Shown: one piece after another, positions 11,653 to 22,925 of the stretch | Layout of the letters: every line of letters begins with the position of its first letter | Position numbering within the stretch: position 1 is the stretch's first letter | Source of the DNA: Turritopsis dohrnii | Taxonomy: Eukaryota; Cnidaria; Hydrozoa; Anthoathecata; Oceaniidae | Assembly: GCA_027922465.2 (NCBI GenBank) | Contig: BQMF02000043.1 | Location: 744,001 to 808,000 of the forward strand | Reading direction: 5' to 3' | Length of the DNA: 64,000 bases | Notes under the pieces: generated by a model | What the model saw: the letters and a program-made list of their open reading frames with translations, nothing else | What the model was told of the DNA's origin: nothing | Databases searched by the model: none | Made by a program: the position numbers and the translations under genes

Positions 11653-12047
11653 TTAACAATTATTGAATCTTTTCAAAAATACAAAACTAAAGTCGGTAAT
11701 ATGGAAGCTACAAAATAATAATAAAAAGGTTAGGATTGTAGTACAGAATCATGCTTGTATAGAGTAAAATGATTAGAAATAACTTACTAATTGCAAATAT
11801 TGCATGTACATGTAATTTTTTGCAGTTCCATTTTGCAAAAATAATTTATCTGTTCTTTGCTATCCAAGTGTATGTTATCTAGTAAGGCTTCACTGGCCCA
11901 GTCATGCTTCTTAACATAGTCTACTAAAAAGTCTAGCCGGTTGCTTCTACCGTCGTTCCATTTTTTATTTATAAAATAAAAAAGATAGTGTGCCAACCAA
12001 TTGACACCAAATAAAAACTCGAAAGTGTTGATAAATTTGTTATACAT
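11653..12047 (-). CDS. HDW protein, subfamily B copy B2, RING missing
   Basis: Exon 1 (11788-12047) has an ATG, the F-x-F-G-x-N-W block, HDW and the terminal C-T-C-N-I-C, ending in a good donor. The acceptor at 11707 is also conserved. Exon 2 then reads only about 17 residues after the junction before a TAA (11653-11655) and holds no RING ligands. The product would be about 104 residues: the N-terminal domain with a short tail. It could be a dead copy or a RING-less competitor of the full proteins. A TATA box lies at 12107-12114, about 60 bases before the ATG. Confidence 0.5.
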
Positions 12048-12109
12048 CTTTGATGAAATGCAACGTTTCAGGACGATATGTGGAATGAGAAATTTAAATA
12101 AAGTCTTTT

Positions 12110-12475
12110 TTATAGTCTACCTTGAAATTTTTTTCTCATGGTTAGGTGCACACAAAACTTTGGGTCTTTTCTTAAAATAACTTAATATTGCAGGTTGTGT
12201 GTGAAATTTTACATCTAAATAGTGTTTTCTCAGATTTTGGGAATGAAAAACAACAAGAAATCGATATGAAGTCTTTTTGTAGTCTTCCTTGAAAGTGTTT
12301 CCTCATGGTTGGGTAGGTAAACATACACACAAAACTTTGGGTTTTTTCTCGAAATAACTTAATGTTGCGGGTTGTGTGTGAAATTTTACATTTAAATAGT
12401 GCTTTCTCAGATTTTGGGAATATAAAACAACGAGAAATCGAAACAAAGTCTTTTTATAGTCTACCTTGAAATGTT
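12110..12475. repeat. Direct duplication of about 185 bp in promoter region
   Basis: Two neighbouring copies (about 12110-12290 and 12290-12475) share long matches, including TTGTGTGTGAAATTTTACAT and the AGTCTTTTT-T-TAGTCT core-promoter segment. It is an expansion of the upstream region of subfamily B, leaving extra TATA-like sites without a gene behind each. Confidence 0.65.
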
Positions 12476-12729
12476 AAGCTCACACGCATGACATGTAGAT
12501 ATGTCTTTGTTATATTCTTTAGAGAAAGGCATGATGGTCGAATGTGAGAACTTTTCCATCCTCTAGTGCTAACATCTGTATTTACCTTTTTCATCATGTT
12601 AATAAAATACAAAGAAAATTTAAAGAATTAATTGATTTTTCTTTCATGCATTTAATTACAATATACACTGTTATTAGCAATTATTAAATCTTTTTAAAAA
12701 TACAAAAAAAAGTCCTGACACATGTCCGA

Positions 12730-13250
12730 GTAGTGGTGAAGCACGTGCGCATTTTGGAATCCATGATGATGTCATTGCGTAACAGTTATCTCATAGTCGT
12801 TGTAAAATTTTCCATACGCATCATGTAGTATCGCATGCATACAAAATATTCTATATCGATTAAAACATTGTTCTAACAATTGTGAGACAACCATGATTAG
12901 GTCCGATAAGTCCGATATCAGGATGCTTTGATAGGGTTTCATCAAACGGAATAATTTAATTTAAATAACCCCATATCCGAGAAATTGATAAGTTAAGGTA
13001 GATTTAATTTGACGAATATTCAGTTCCGAATGACAATCTTTTTCTTGTTGAATGATGCTGTCAATGTAAACACTCGGGTTGAGGAAAGACATGTTTATTG
13101 GACAGACAAAACAGGAATGAAAGGAAAATATAAATTTCATATTAATTCATTCTTACCACTCTTTATAAGTATGTACAAAATTTTGTAAAATTTACATAAA
13201 AGTTCTTCAGTTCCTTCAATACATTGTTCATCGTGGAAAAATACGTCTTG
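12730..13250 (-). pseudogene. Decayed copies of the 136-residue and 138-residue companion genes
   Basis: From about 13090 down to 12750 the minus strand encodes a recognisable but broken relative of the protein at 21657-22067 (matching its ELSIRQLN..TYQFLGY and LHNAYGQFYMDY segments) with a TAA after the GYG block. Just upstream, about 13100-13250, lies a weaker match to the C-terminal end of the protein at 22144-22560 (EELLCKF..). Order and strand are the same as in block 2, so the pair was present before the block duplication. Confidence 0.55.
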
Positions 13251-13291
13251 ATGTATAAATGTGTATTTTTGTGTAAAGCATTAGTACTCTC

Positions 13292-13667
13292 TCATCGCAA
13301 TACATTTAACATTTCTTCTACGCCTTCTTCATGGAAACTACAAAATAATAATAAAAAAAGGTTAGGATTATAGTACAGAATCATGCTTGTATAGAGTAAA
13401 ATGATTAGAAATAAGTTACTAATTGCATATATTGCATGTGCATGTAATTTGTGTAAGCTGTTTTTTGTTCTTAATTTCTTCTTTTATGTTTAAAATCACA
13501 TTATATAGTTCGATTTCACTGATCCAGTCATGCTGCTTACAATATTCAATTAGAAAATCTAGCTGTCCTTCTTCTTCATCCAACCATTTTTTGTTAATAA
13601 AGTAAAATAGAAGATGCGGCAGCCAATTGGCACCAAATATGAACTCGAAAATGTTAATGAAATGCAA
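13292..13667 (-). pseudogene. HDW gene, subfamily B copy B3, RING lost
   Basis: Exon 1 starts at an ATG (13667), keeps F-x-F-G-A-N-W, HDW and C-T-C-N-I-C, and has a small in-frame deletion just before the Cys motif. The donor is a weaker GTAACT. Exon 2 (13292-13337) encodes only about 14 residues, a remnant of the Glu-rich linker, then TGA; nothing resembling a RING follows. It is probably a pseudogene, although the short spliced frame is still open. Confidence 0.5.
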
Positions 13668-13689
13668 CGTGCTAATGATATGTGCAGGA

Positions 13690-13714
13690 GAAATTGAAAC
13701 GAAGTCTTTTTATA
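13690..13714 (-). promoter_or_regulatory. TATA box plus ISRE-like motif ahead of B3
   Basis: GAAATTGAAAC at 13690-13700 and the complement of a TATAAAAAG-like box at 13706-13714 lie immediately upstream of the B3 start. The order and spacing match copies B0 and B1. Confidence 0.4.
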
Positions 13715-13872
13715 GCCTACTTTGAAATGTTAAGCTCACACGTGTGTTATGTAGATGTCTTCGTAATAGTCCTTAGAGAAAGGCATGATGATTGAATGTG
13801 AGAACTTTCAGATTTTAGGATTATTGTACATAATCATCCTTGTATAGAGTAAAATAATTAGAAATAACTTAC

Positions 13873-14161
13873 TTATTAAAAATATTACAATATCATGTAA
13901 CTTTTGAATTTCTTTTTTGTAAAATTTGATCAGTTCTTTCCTGTCTTCTAAGTCAACCCCTTTAAACATAACTTCGCCCATCCAGTCATATTCTTTAAGA
14001 AAGTGTATCAAAAAGTTCAACTGATTTGTGATTTCATCATTCCATTTTTCCACCAAAATTGTACTTACCCAGTCATGCCAATTTACATATTGGATTAAGA
14101 TGTCCAGCTGATGGTTTTGACTTCCATCCCATTTTGTTTTAATAAAAAATTGTCGAACCAT
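13873..14161 (-). pseudogene. HDW gene, subfamily B copy B4 with a doubled HDW domain
   Basis: One open frame from an ATG at 14161 contains two head-to-tail copies of the central domain: one with WHDW and one with EYDW, each preceded by a K-W-x(n)-L-x-x-L-I segment. The terminal Cys-x-Cys-x2-Cys has been lost (it reads LHDIVIF), but a GTAAGT donor is retained at the usual place. No second exon is found downstream. This shows the HDW unit can duplicate as a module. Confidence 0.45.
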
Positions 14162-14199
14162 TGGTAAATATATATATATTGAGCATTTTGGGTAGCATT

Positions 14200-15800
14200 A
14201 AACTACAAGTTTCAAATATTGTATGTGCTATCAATTTCATTCAGTTCAATTTCAATAAACTTCATTATGTCATCTCTTTCATTGATGTTAACCTGTTACA
14301 GGGAAATTGATTTATTACAATCCATTCTGTATCACCAGTTAATTGCTTGTCTAGCTATGTTAAGTGTGAACTATTATGTATAAAGGTTTAGCACATTCTT
14401 TAATATCAGATGTAAGACGCAATGTGATGGCTGAAATATCTATATCAAACCATAGTAATGGCATAATAGGCTCTCTAAAAAAACATTAGTGAACCACCAA
14501 TTTTGTTAACTGTCACGTTTATTATAATATTTGTAATAATATAATTATTTTTTGTATTTGATATGAAAAACGAAATAATGAAATATTTTGAAGGAGAATT
14601 AAATGTATTCTTCTTTTGCAACTGTGAAGCTGAATTATTTTAATGTAACTTATTTATCTGATAGATGGCTGTTTTTTTGTTACGATGTTTTGAACTACAA
14701 TCCTGGACCAAAATAGTGGCAAAACTTGTAGTAGCAACTGCAACATCAATGTTGTACAGGCATTTTGGCCGTCCCATAACTACAGCACTATATTGATTTC
14801 TGGGGGGAGGGCCAATTTACACTTCTTTTTCACTTTTTCACATATTTTTGTGCAAGATTGTAGTTAGTCTGGCTTGTTCTATTTTACAAGTCTTATTTAG
14901 TATTGCTGGATGTTTTATTATTGTAATTTATTTTTCTAATATATGTATAATCAAAGAAGTTTTTAAAGATTTGTTATTTGGACATTTCTACATGAAGTTG
15001 TTTTAAATTGTGATTGAGTGAATGATTTATCTCATTGTGAATCCTGTTTTTCGTTCGACGTTCCAAAAGATTTTCCTTGGAAGATGATACAAAACTCTTT
15101 GTAGTCTAATTTAGATCTCTTTTTTTTGTTGTTGTTCTTGTCTGATGTGAAATTTTGAATTGTTTAAAACTTTCATGTAACTCAGAATATAAATATATAA
15201 ATTTATTATGTAAATTTCTGCGTGTTTATTTTAATGTATCCAGAGAGCATTTTCATTTAGACTAAGCAGATAGGTTTCATTCCCAAATGAATTTGGGAGA
15301 TTGGTTTTGCGTTAACACAGAGGCTATGTATTTGAAACAACCTTGATTGTCCTTGGACAGGCAAAGTTATTTCACAAACATATTCTTTTCATATCAAAAT
15401 CCTTTTTACATGGTAAAAGAGTAGTAAAAAGTCTCTGATAACCTTTTCTATTATTAACAAAATGAATGTGTATTAAGAATATCACATGACTTATGAACTT
15501 GTTTTCGTTGTTTTTTGGTATGAGGTCAATTTGAAAATTTGAGAGTACTTTTTAGTTTCTAGAGAACTTATAGATTATTCACAAAGTGTTCGCTCTAATT
15601 TTTTCCGTCTTGGTTGAAAATCGAGATTTAACTAAAACAGTCTGGTTCACATCTCATTGAATGTTCTCATATGTACAACTTTCATGATATGAAGATCAAG
15701 TAGTGAAACAATGGAACTTTCTCAAATTTCCGTTTCAATACCGTGTTATGACCTACGCAATAAGTTTGCCCATGCTTTAAAAATTTCAACTGTTTTTAAT
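14200..15800. repeat. Right flank of duplicated block 1 (matches 24640-25910)
   Basis: This is noncoding sequence that aligns in order with 24640-25910, for example the TTAATATCAGATGTAAGACGCA segment and the CCAAATGAATTTGG segment near 15285. No open frame of interest is conserved between the two copies, which argues against a hidden exon. Confidence 0.65.
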
Positions 15801-15979
15801 GATTGTACTGCAGAATGGAGGTAACATACAGAAGCGACACTCGATAACAACACATTGATACGGTATTTAAACAGAATTTCGGGAACATCATCTTGACATC
15901 AAATCTATTCACGAGCGATGTCACTATGCTCTATTGCACATTGGATTAAGCGTACAGCTTATCGAGTGTAATTTAAGTT

Positions 15980-16200
15980 TCCGTCACTGATTCGAATCCC
16001 TTACGCGTAAATATACGTGGTCGGGGTCAGTCTACTGAGTCAGAGTGACTATATTCCATCCACACAACCCTGACCATACTTACCATTGATGGAACAGAAA
16101 CACCACAATGATAGTGAGAAGAGCAAGAATATTGAAAAGTTATCCGCGAGGGGTGGTCAGTATGGTCGAGGTTGTGGATGGAATATAGTAGACCATTCAG
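15980..16200. mobile_element. Small inverted-repeat or SINE-like element
   Basis: ATATTCCATCCACA at about 16050 is the inverse of TGTGGATGGAATAT at about 16175. Between them lies a core (AAAGTTATCCGCGAGGGGTG) that recurs in the 33.8-35.9 kb region. A tRNA B-box-like GATTCGAATCC sits just before, at about 15990. I read it as a short member of the same family as the large palindrome. Confidence 0.5.
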
Positions 16201-16464
16201 AAATGACCATACAGAAAGTCAAAAACTTATCCGCGGATCACAAATAACGTTACATTAAGTTACATTAAATTACAAATTACACACTTCGGTAACACAGCAT
16301 TTTCGACTTCTTCAGCAAAAAAATCCTCTTAGGGTAGTTCTTTTCCATTCCTGCCCGTGGAAATTTTTCAGGAAGTGGAAAGCGGCCTTTATTTCGTTTT
16401 TCTACCCGCACAGATTGGCAATGTCGATTTTGAACGCCAATTTGGTTAGACAAACATTCAACAT

Positions 16465-16810
16465 TAGCCGTGTTTATACTGAGACGGAGAAATTGAGACG
16501 GATAGAATAATTGCAAAAAACATTTTCCTGTCTGACAGTATAAATCAGAAAAAAACAGTTAGACGGATAGAGTTTTCTCTTTAATTTTCCATCTCAATTC
16601 GACCATCGAAACGATGCACAAATATGATCAAATTCAACGATCGAATTAAGGAATTAATGATGTCTTAATTACTCTGTCTATCATGATAGAAAGAAGTTTT
16701 GCCCATTCCATCATCTGATTATACTGTCTTGTTATTTATACTGATAGGAAAATAAAATTTACAATTACTCTATCCGTCGCTATTTACTCGTCTCAGTATA
16801 AATAGGGCTA
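16465..16810. mobile_element. MITE of 346 bp with long terminal inverted repeats
   Basis: The left end TAGCCGTGTTTATACTGAGA and the right end TCAGTATAAATAGGGCTA are inverted copies. The similarity continues inward for about 45 bases (AGACGGATAGAATAATTG against CAATTACTCTATCCGTC). It has no coding capacity. It sits at the junction between the two large duplicated blocks. Confidence 0.7.
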
Positions 16811-16854
16811 TTCTAACTTCATACAAGCTGCATATCCACATTAGACGGGAAAAT

Positions 16855-19345
16855 ATCTTTTCATCATTATTGTAATCAGAGTTCAGAGGGCAGGAAGCGC
16901 GTTTTCATCAATCAAACAAAAAATAACATTGTTTTCTCACAACAACATTTTCAAATAATCGCTCCCCAAAGTAATTCTTTAATCAATTGTGCTTTTTAGC
17001 CATATTTGAATTGTCAATACTTCAACTAACCTCGAACCTTGGCTTTTTGATCTTTTGGTCTACATTAGAAAAGCAAGAATCCCTGGGTCCGAGGTAGCTT
17101 AATTTTGTCAAAGGTGACAAACACATGATTATTCACACTCTTTTTAAGAAGATACCGAAGAAAAAATTTTACACATTGAATTATGATCAGATCCCAAGAG
17201 TTAGATTAACTGATTAAAAAATGTCATGTGTTTAATGAACCAATTAAATCAATAAATTATTTAACCCATAAATCGCTTGATATTTGAGCGCCATTTATTC
17301 AGACAATAACACAGCTTAATAAACACACGGTCAGAAGACCGAAATGATTGGAAGTAATGATTGAGTTTGAAGAAATGTAGACTGGATGTTTAAGTTGGAG
17401 CCACAATATGTTTGATTTACGAAAACTAAACAAACTAGTAAGTTTATTCTTTCCGGGTTTTTTTCCTCTTCATGCTTGCGCTATAGATTGTTGTTGCTTT
17501 ATGTAACTGAAGTTTGCACTGTTTAAAAAGGGAAACGACATCTCAGGAAAAATTATCCGAAATTAATTATGGTCAAACATCAACCCATAAACTTAGAAAC
17601 GAGGCAATTTTTGCAATGACGTAATTTATGAAAAGGTCTATTTAAAATTTTTAATGATGAATGATGACTGGTGTATGTTCGTCGAAACGTTTCAGATATA
17701 AGTTATATTTTTATATCGAAAAAGTTAAGTCGTTGACAGACTTCATAATTTGATGAAAATCACTTTCTGGGGCTTAATATATAGTTTGCGAGGAAAATAT
17801 GCCGGTCAAACCCAGACTAAAGACAGAAAAAAATATTTTCAGTCAAATCAGAAAGCGCACACTTTTTTATCAAACAAAGTCGTTTTTCACAACTTTTTCA
17901 AGTAATCGCTCCCCAAGGCTCTAGCGCAAATGCATGTGATTTTTAGGTGATACAACGCAATGTTCACACTCTTTTTGAGAGCATGTCGAAAAAATAATTG
18001 ACACATTGAATTATGATGTGGTCCCAAGAGTGAGATCAGTAAATTAAAACATGTCATGTGTTTAATGAACCAATTAAATCAATCAATTATTTAACCCATA
18101 AATCGCTTGATTTTTCAGCGCTATTTATTCAGACAATAACACAGCTCAATAAACACACGGTCAGAGACCGTATGAAGAAGAAAAGTATGATGATTGAGTT
18201 TGATGAACTGTCGATTGAATGCTTAAATTGGAGCCATAGAATGTTGGATTTACACCAACTGAACTAATTGGTATGTTTGGTTTTTCTGCTTTCCTCTCTC
18301 ATAAATTGTTCTTTTATGGGACTGCTTTTAGCTGGGTTCCGTAGCTGATAAATGGTTTCATATTTTTAGATACTTTCTGCAACTACTCTTCAAAGACAGT
18401 GGTTGATTGATACGAATATGTTTCTTCCTGTGAAAGATACACCATTGATAGTGGAACACAAGAAACAAAATAAACAAAGCAGATAAAGAAACGTTTGCCA
18501 TTTACTTTTCAAAACTATGCTGTTGTTTTTCCGATTAAGGAAGAGGTTAGTTGTTAATAATTAAATATTTTTTATTTACTCTATTCAATTATAAGGCAGA
18601 TTTGACAGCTCATTTATTTTGATTTTTTAAAGGCGACTGTTAAGGATTATTGTAAGCCAGTTTTGCATTAAAATCTTTTATGAAAAAGATTGATATAGTT
18701 GAACTAAGAAACTCCTTTATACACTACACCTTTTCTGCCATCAATGCGTTCTCTCGATAAATTATTGCAAGTTAACACTTTATATCTGCATTTTGTATTT
18801 ATATACATTTTTTAATTGATTCCATCACAGGTTGTAATCATCAATGTTTTGGCAATTGGTTATTACTTGGACTCGCAAGACCCCTTGAAGAGCATCTCAA
18901 TAATATGTAATAAAGTATAAGGTTCCTTTTTTTCATTTTTCTACAATTTGAATTTATTTCGATAGAATTTTGTTTGGTGGTTCACTTCAGTCGAAATTGA
19001 TGCCTTTAAGTTCATTTAAGAATCTAACAAATGCTTATACAGCAATTATAATCCCCCATCACACGCAGAATTACTTCTATATTAAATTACTATTGTGTTT
19101 ACCTGTGATGTTTAATGTTTTGAATATAAATTAGTAACAGTAAATCAGGATTTTAAAGTAAATCAGTAATAGTCATAGAGTATGCGATTACGACAACTTC
19201 CATTAAGCACATTAACTGGTGATGCATGACTACAATAACACTTAATGATTTAATAATTATAAAAATAATCCGTTTTTTGTTTAGGCTTCAAGTAAAAAAT
19301 TTGAAAATTGTAAAATCTTTGAAATACATCTTTGCTAGTGATGAA
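16855..19345. repeat. Left flank of duplicated block 2 (matches 360-2260)
   Basis: This is the counterpart of 360-2260. The first part of the match (16855-17460) and a diverged second copy of it (17820-18070) both precede the segment aligning with 960-2260. A plus-strand frame around 18170-18267 (starting MKKKSMMIEFDEL) is partly shared with block 1, but there it is shifted, so I do not call it a gene. At 17640-17700 a GATGAATGATGACTGG..CGTCGAAACG motif recalls the one at 47555. Confidence 0.55.
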
Positions 19346-19749
19346 ATGAATACAATTACATCCTTCAGAATTGCTGAAAGTCAGTGAAAAAAATGAAACG
19401 AACTTGCATCAGATAACTTTATTTGATTATGCACATAGTTTTACCAATATAGGAAATAGTCAATACATTTGAACTTTCATTTTGTTTTGTAATTTCCATA
19501 TGGAATTGAACTTATTCCGTCCTCTAACAGATAGCGTTTTTCATCATGACAAATGGTAAGAATTTGGTGTTTATGTGATCTTATACCATTCATTTTATGC
19601 ATGCATTTCGCATTTCCAAATTCAATAAGCAATAGTAATCCTTATGTGGTGTGTACTTCTTGATGACTTATTTTTCACACCTTTCGCTTTCGTCATTGTT
19701 TTCTTGTCAAATTCCAACAAATACATCTTTGCACGTAAACCAATAAACT

Positions 19750-21115
19750 CAGGCACATAGGACAAGACTTGAACTTATGCGCACACATAACGCAACACGA
19801 CAAATGACCACAGGGTACAAACACACACTCTTATACTCTACAAAACATACAACACAACGTTTTTCTTCCAATATTTCTTTTAGCTCGTCATCATCCCGGA
19901 TGTTTAGTTGTGACTTTAAACTAAACAAAGTAATGGTAAATATGTTATAAAATTAGTAATGAAATGAGCCAGCCAAGTTATGCTAAAGATGTTTTCATAA
20001 ATTTTAAAAATAGATTCCATAGTAAATTAAAGTAGTGTTGATAGCAGATATTTAAATAATGTACAGCAGCAGAATATCAAAATGATAAGTGATGAAGATT
20101 TTAAGGTTGTTTTATATATTTCTACCCTAAAAACTATTATCAGCTTGATATTCATCTTAATTCCAGCAGCTGGTCCTTTGCCCATTCTAGTATGTTCTAG
20201 TATGTCAGGCAACGATTCCAGCCCTATCTCTGCCTCCCAATCATGCTCCCTAACATAAGACATGATGTCTTGAATAGGCAGCGGAGTGTTGGGATGAGCA
20301 AAATCAAAATTAGTAATGAAATGAGCCAGCCAAGTTATGTTAAAGATGTTTTCATAAATTTTAAAAATAGATTCCATAGTAAATTAAAGTAGTGTTGATA
20401 GCAGATATTTAAATAATGTACAGCAGCAGAATATCGAAATGATAAGTGATGAAGATTTTAAGGTTGTTTTATATATTTCTACCCTAAAATCTATTATCAC
20501 CTTGATATTCATCTTAATTCCAGCAGCTGGTCCTTTGCCCATTCTAGTATGTTCTAGTATGTCAGGCAACGATTCCAGTGTTATCTCTGCCTCCCAATCA
20601 TGCTCCCTAACATAAGACATGATGTCTTGAATAGGCAGCGGAGTGTTGGGATGAGCAAAATCGAAATCGATAATGAAATGAATCAACCAAGTCAAGTTGA
20701 AAATGTTTTGATAAATTTTAAAAATAGATTCCATAGTTAGTAATAAATTATAGTAGCGATAGTAGTGATGATAGTAGATAGTAGTAATGATATTAAAATA
20801 ACTTACAGCAGCAGAATATCGAAATGATAAGTGATGAAGATTTTAAGGTTGTTTTATATATTTCTACCCTAAAAACTATTATCACCTTGATATTCATCTT
20901 AATTCCAGCAGCTGGTCCTTTGCCCATTTTAGTATATCGGGCAACGATTCCAGCGCTATCTCTGCCTCCCAATCATGCTCCCTAACATAAGACATGATGT
21001 CTTGAATAGGCAGCGGAGTGTTGGGATGAGCAAAATCGAAATCGATAATGAAATGAATCAGCCAAGTCAAGTTGAAAATGTTTTGATAAATTTTAAAAAT
21101 AGATTCCATAGTAAG
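19750..21115 (-). pseudogene. Scrambled subfamily-A locus: one broken RING exon and three exon-1 copies
   Basis: A RING exon at about 19750-19917 carries a one-base deletion in the VVFVPCGH stretch, shifting its frame, and a diverged 3' end. Just upstream (about 19955-20019) only the first codons of an exon 1 (MESIFKIY) are fused to intron sequence. Three further exon-1 copies with promoter follow: 20160-20377, 20520-20734 and 20900-21109. All three stop at the QLLEL segment and lack the Cys-x-Cys-x2-Cys end and its splice donor; sequence from the promoter side is joined instead. The first two units are 357 bases apart. None can splice to a RING in the normal way. Confidence 0.7.
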
Positions 21116-21656
21116 TAATAAATTATAGTAGCGATAGTAGTGATGATAGTAGATAGTAGTAATGATATTAAAATAACGTACAGCAGCAGAATATCGAAAT
21201 GATAAGTGATGAAGATTTTAAGGTTGTTTTATATATTTCTACCCTAAAAACTATTATCACCTTGATATTCATCTGAAAGAAAATTTGTAATTAGTCTCTT
21301 TGAAAAGGTGTGTGTTGAAATGATGTGTTAAATAAAATCAGGTAATTGTAAATCAACCAGTTGAAGTAAAATTTGAATGATGCTTTAGGGAAAAAACAGT
21401 AGCTATGATGTAAAGGTTCCGAAATATGAACAGTTAATAAAAGTACTCATATAGGTGGGAATGCGGTTAAGATAAATAAACGCTTAGGTGTAATTGATTA
21501 TAATTGTTTCAGGATTACAAATTACACAGAATAATTATCTAAACATTAAAAAATACAATGTAAAAGTACCGAAATATGTCCAGTTAATGTAAGTACACAT
21601 ATTAGTGAGATTGCGAGTAAGATAAAAACATTCCAGGTGTAAGTGATTATAAAGTT

Positions 21657-22067
21657 TTAAGAAAATAAATGACAAAGGTAATTACTCAAATGATAAAAAA
21701 TACAATGTAAAAGTGCCGAAATATGTCCAGTTAATGATGATGTACGTGCACATGAAGGAATCCATGAGGAAGTGAACATATAACAATAACCCAGTCCCTT
21801 TCGGTAATCCATGTAAAATTGACCGTAAGCATTGTGAAGAACAAAGTGTTTATAAGTCGTTTTCGACAATCTTGCAAGAAAATCATGTCTAATACCCATA
21901 TCAGGAAGCTTTGTTAGAATCTCATCAAATGGAATAATTTCATTTAAATAGGCATAACCCAAAAATTGATAAACTAGCGTGGTATTAAGTTGTCGTATGC
22001 TAAGTTCTGGATGACGTTCTTTTTCCATTTGTATAATTTCTGTAAAACAAACCGATTGTTGAAACAT
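21657..22067 (-). CDS. 136-residue companion protein, function unknown
   Basis: A single open frame starts at an ATG at 22067. I do not recognise a family. The N-terminal half is helical in composition and charged (EIIQMEKERHPELSIRQLN); the second half has an aromatic HNAYGQFYMDYRKG block and a hydrophobic tail. It lies 76 bases downstream of the next gene on the same strand. Its 3' half recurs inside three units of the 1.575-kb array, and a decayed full-length relative sits at about 12750-13090. No splice sites are needed. The second half could be a read-through into noncoding sequence, as the three array copies lack its first half altogether. Confidence 0.45.
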   Translation of the reverse strand: MFQQSVCFTEIIQMEKERHPELSIRQLNTTLVYQFLGYAYLNEIIPFDEILTKLPDMGIRHDFLARLSKTTYKHFVLHNAYGQFYMDYRKGLGYCYMFTSSWIPSCARTSSLTGHISALLHCIFYHLSNYLCHLFS

Positions 22068-22143
22068 TCTTTAAGAGTTGGAATATATTAAAACAAAGAG
22101 TGTATGACAAATTTATTTATTTATTTCTAAAATGATAAAAATA

Positions 22144-22560
22144 TTACAATTCATTTTCAAACCATTCATTGAAAGAATAATAAACATTTGAGAGAGATTG
22201 ACATAAAAGTTCTTCTACACTTTGAAGCCATTCCGAATCATCATACAGTTGTTCTTTGCTTATAAAGTCTTTGCATTTCAAGCGTTTTGCACAAAGTTCA
22301 TTACTTTTCATAAAATCTATCATATGGAATAGATTATAGAAATTGTCGAAAACCAACTCCTCGATAGATTTTATCACGCAGTCGTGTTGTAGTTGAGACG
22401 GATGATCGATTTCACATCCATAACACTTTACTGTTTGCATAAACAACGTTTTCATTTCTCGCGTCACAATTTCACATAATGTTCGACGATAAAGCGACTG
22501 TGTGGAATTTAGATCCCACTCATCAATAACACACCATTCTTCTAAACCTTTGAAATTCAT
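22144..22560 (-). CDS. 138-residue protein with Cys/His 'HPSQ' motif
   Basis: The frame runs from ATG at 22560 to 22144. The visible hallmark is C-x2-C-x3-HPSQ-x2-H-x-C in the middle (CYGCEIDHPSQLQHDC), a plausible zinc site. It is preceded by an aromatic and acidic N-terminus (EEWCVIDEWDL) and followed by a helical C-terminal half. I have the impression of having met this motif in uncharacterised proteins of animal DNA-virus-like or Polinton-like elements; this is recollection, not a search result. It is intronless and followed on the same strand by the 136-residue frame. A remnant at 13100-13250 shows it was also present in block 1. Confidence 0.55.
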   Translation of the reverse strand: MNFKGLEEWCVIDEWDLNSTQSLYRRTLCEIVTREMKTLFMQTVKCYGCEIDHPSQLQHDCVIKSIEELVFDNFYNLFHMIDFMKSNELCAKRLKCKDFISKEQLYDDSEWLQSVEELLCQSLSNVYYSFNEWFENEL

Positions 22561-22925
22561 TTTTGAAAAAGAAACTTTTTGTAACAATTTGCTGGTGTTC
22601 CTCTCGAAAGTAAAATTCGACTGTTACACTTGAATGATTATACTAATGACATTATTAATAAATGCACAACGCTGATTGGTTCTTGAGGTTGTGACGTCAG
22701 AGGTGGCGTAGAACCGGCCTTTTATATCTACTTAGAAAAGAGTTATCATTTACCTGAACATGTCATATTTTTTTCCACTTGTTCTGAATAAAAAGAGAAA
22801 TTTTTACCAAATGAAAGTTTTTCTCATAGTTAGTTGTGAAAGGTGTGTCTACATAACGTTTCCTCAAGTTTTTTGAGAACATCTACATAAAAATATAAAA
22901 TATCTACACACACACACACACACAA

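Noticed and set aside
14840..15240. A conserved exon in the duplicated right flank
   Set aside because: Both copies were compared by eye; indels are not multiples of three and no frame is kept.
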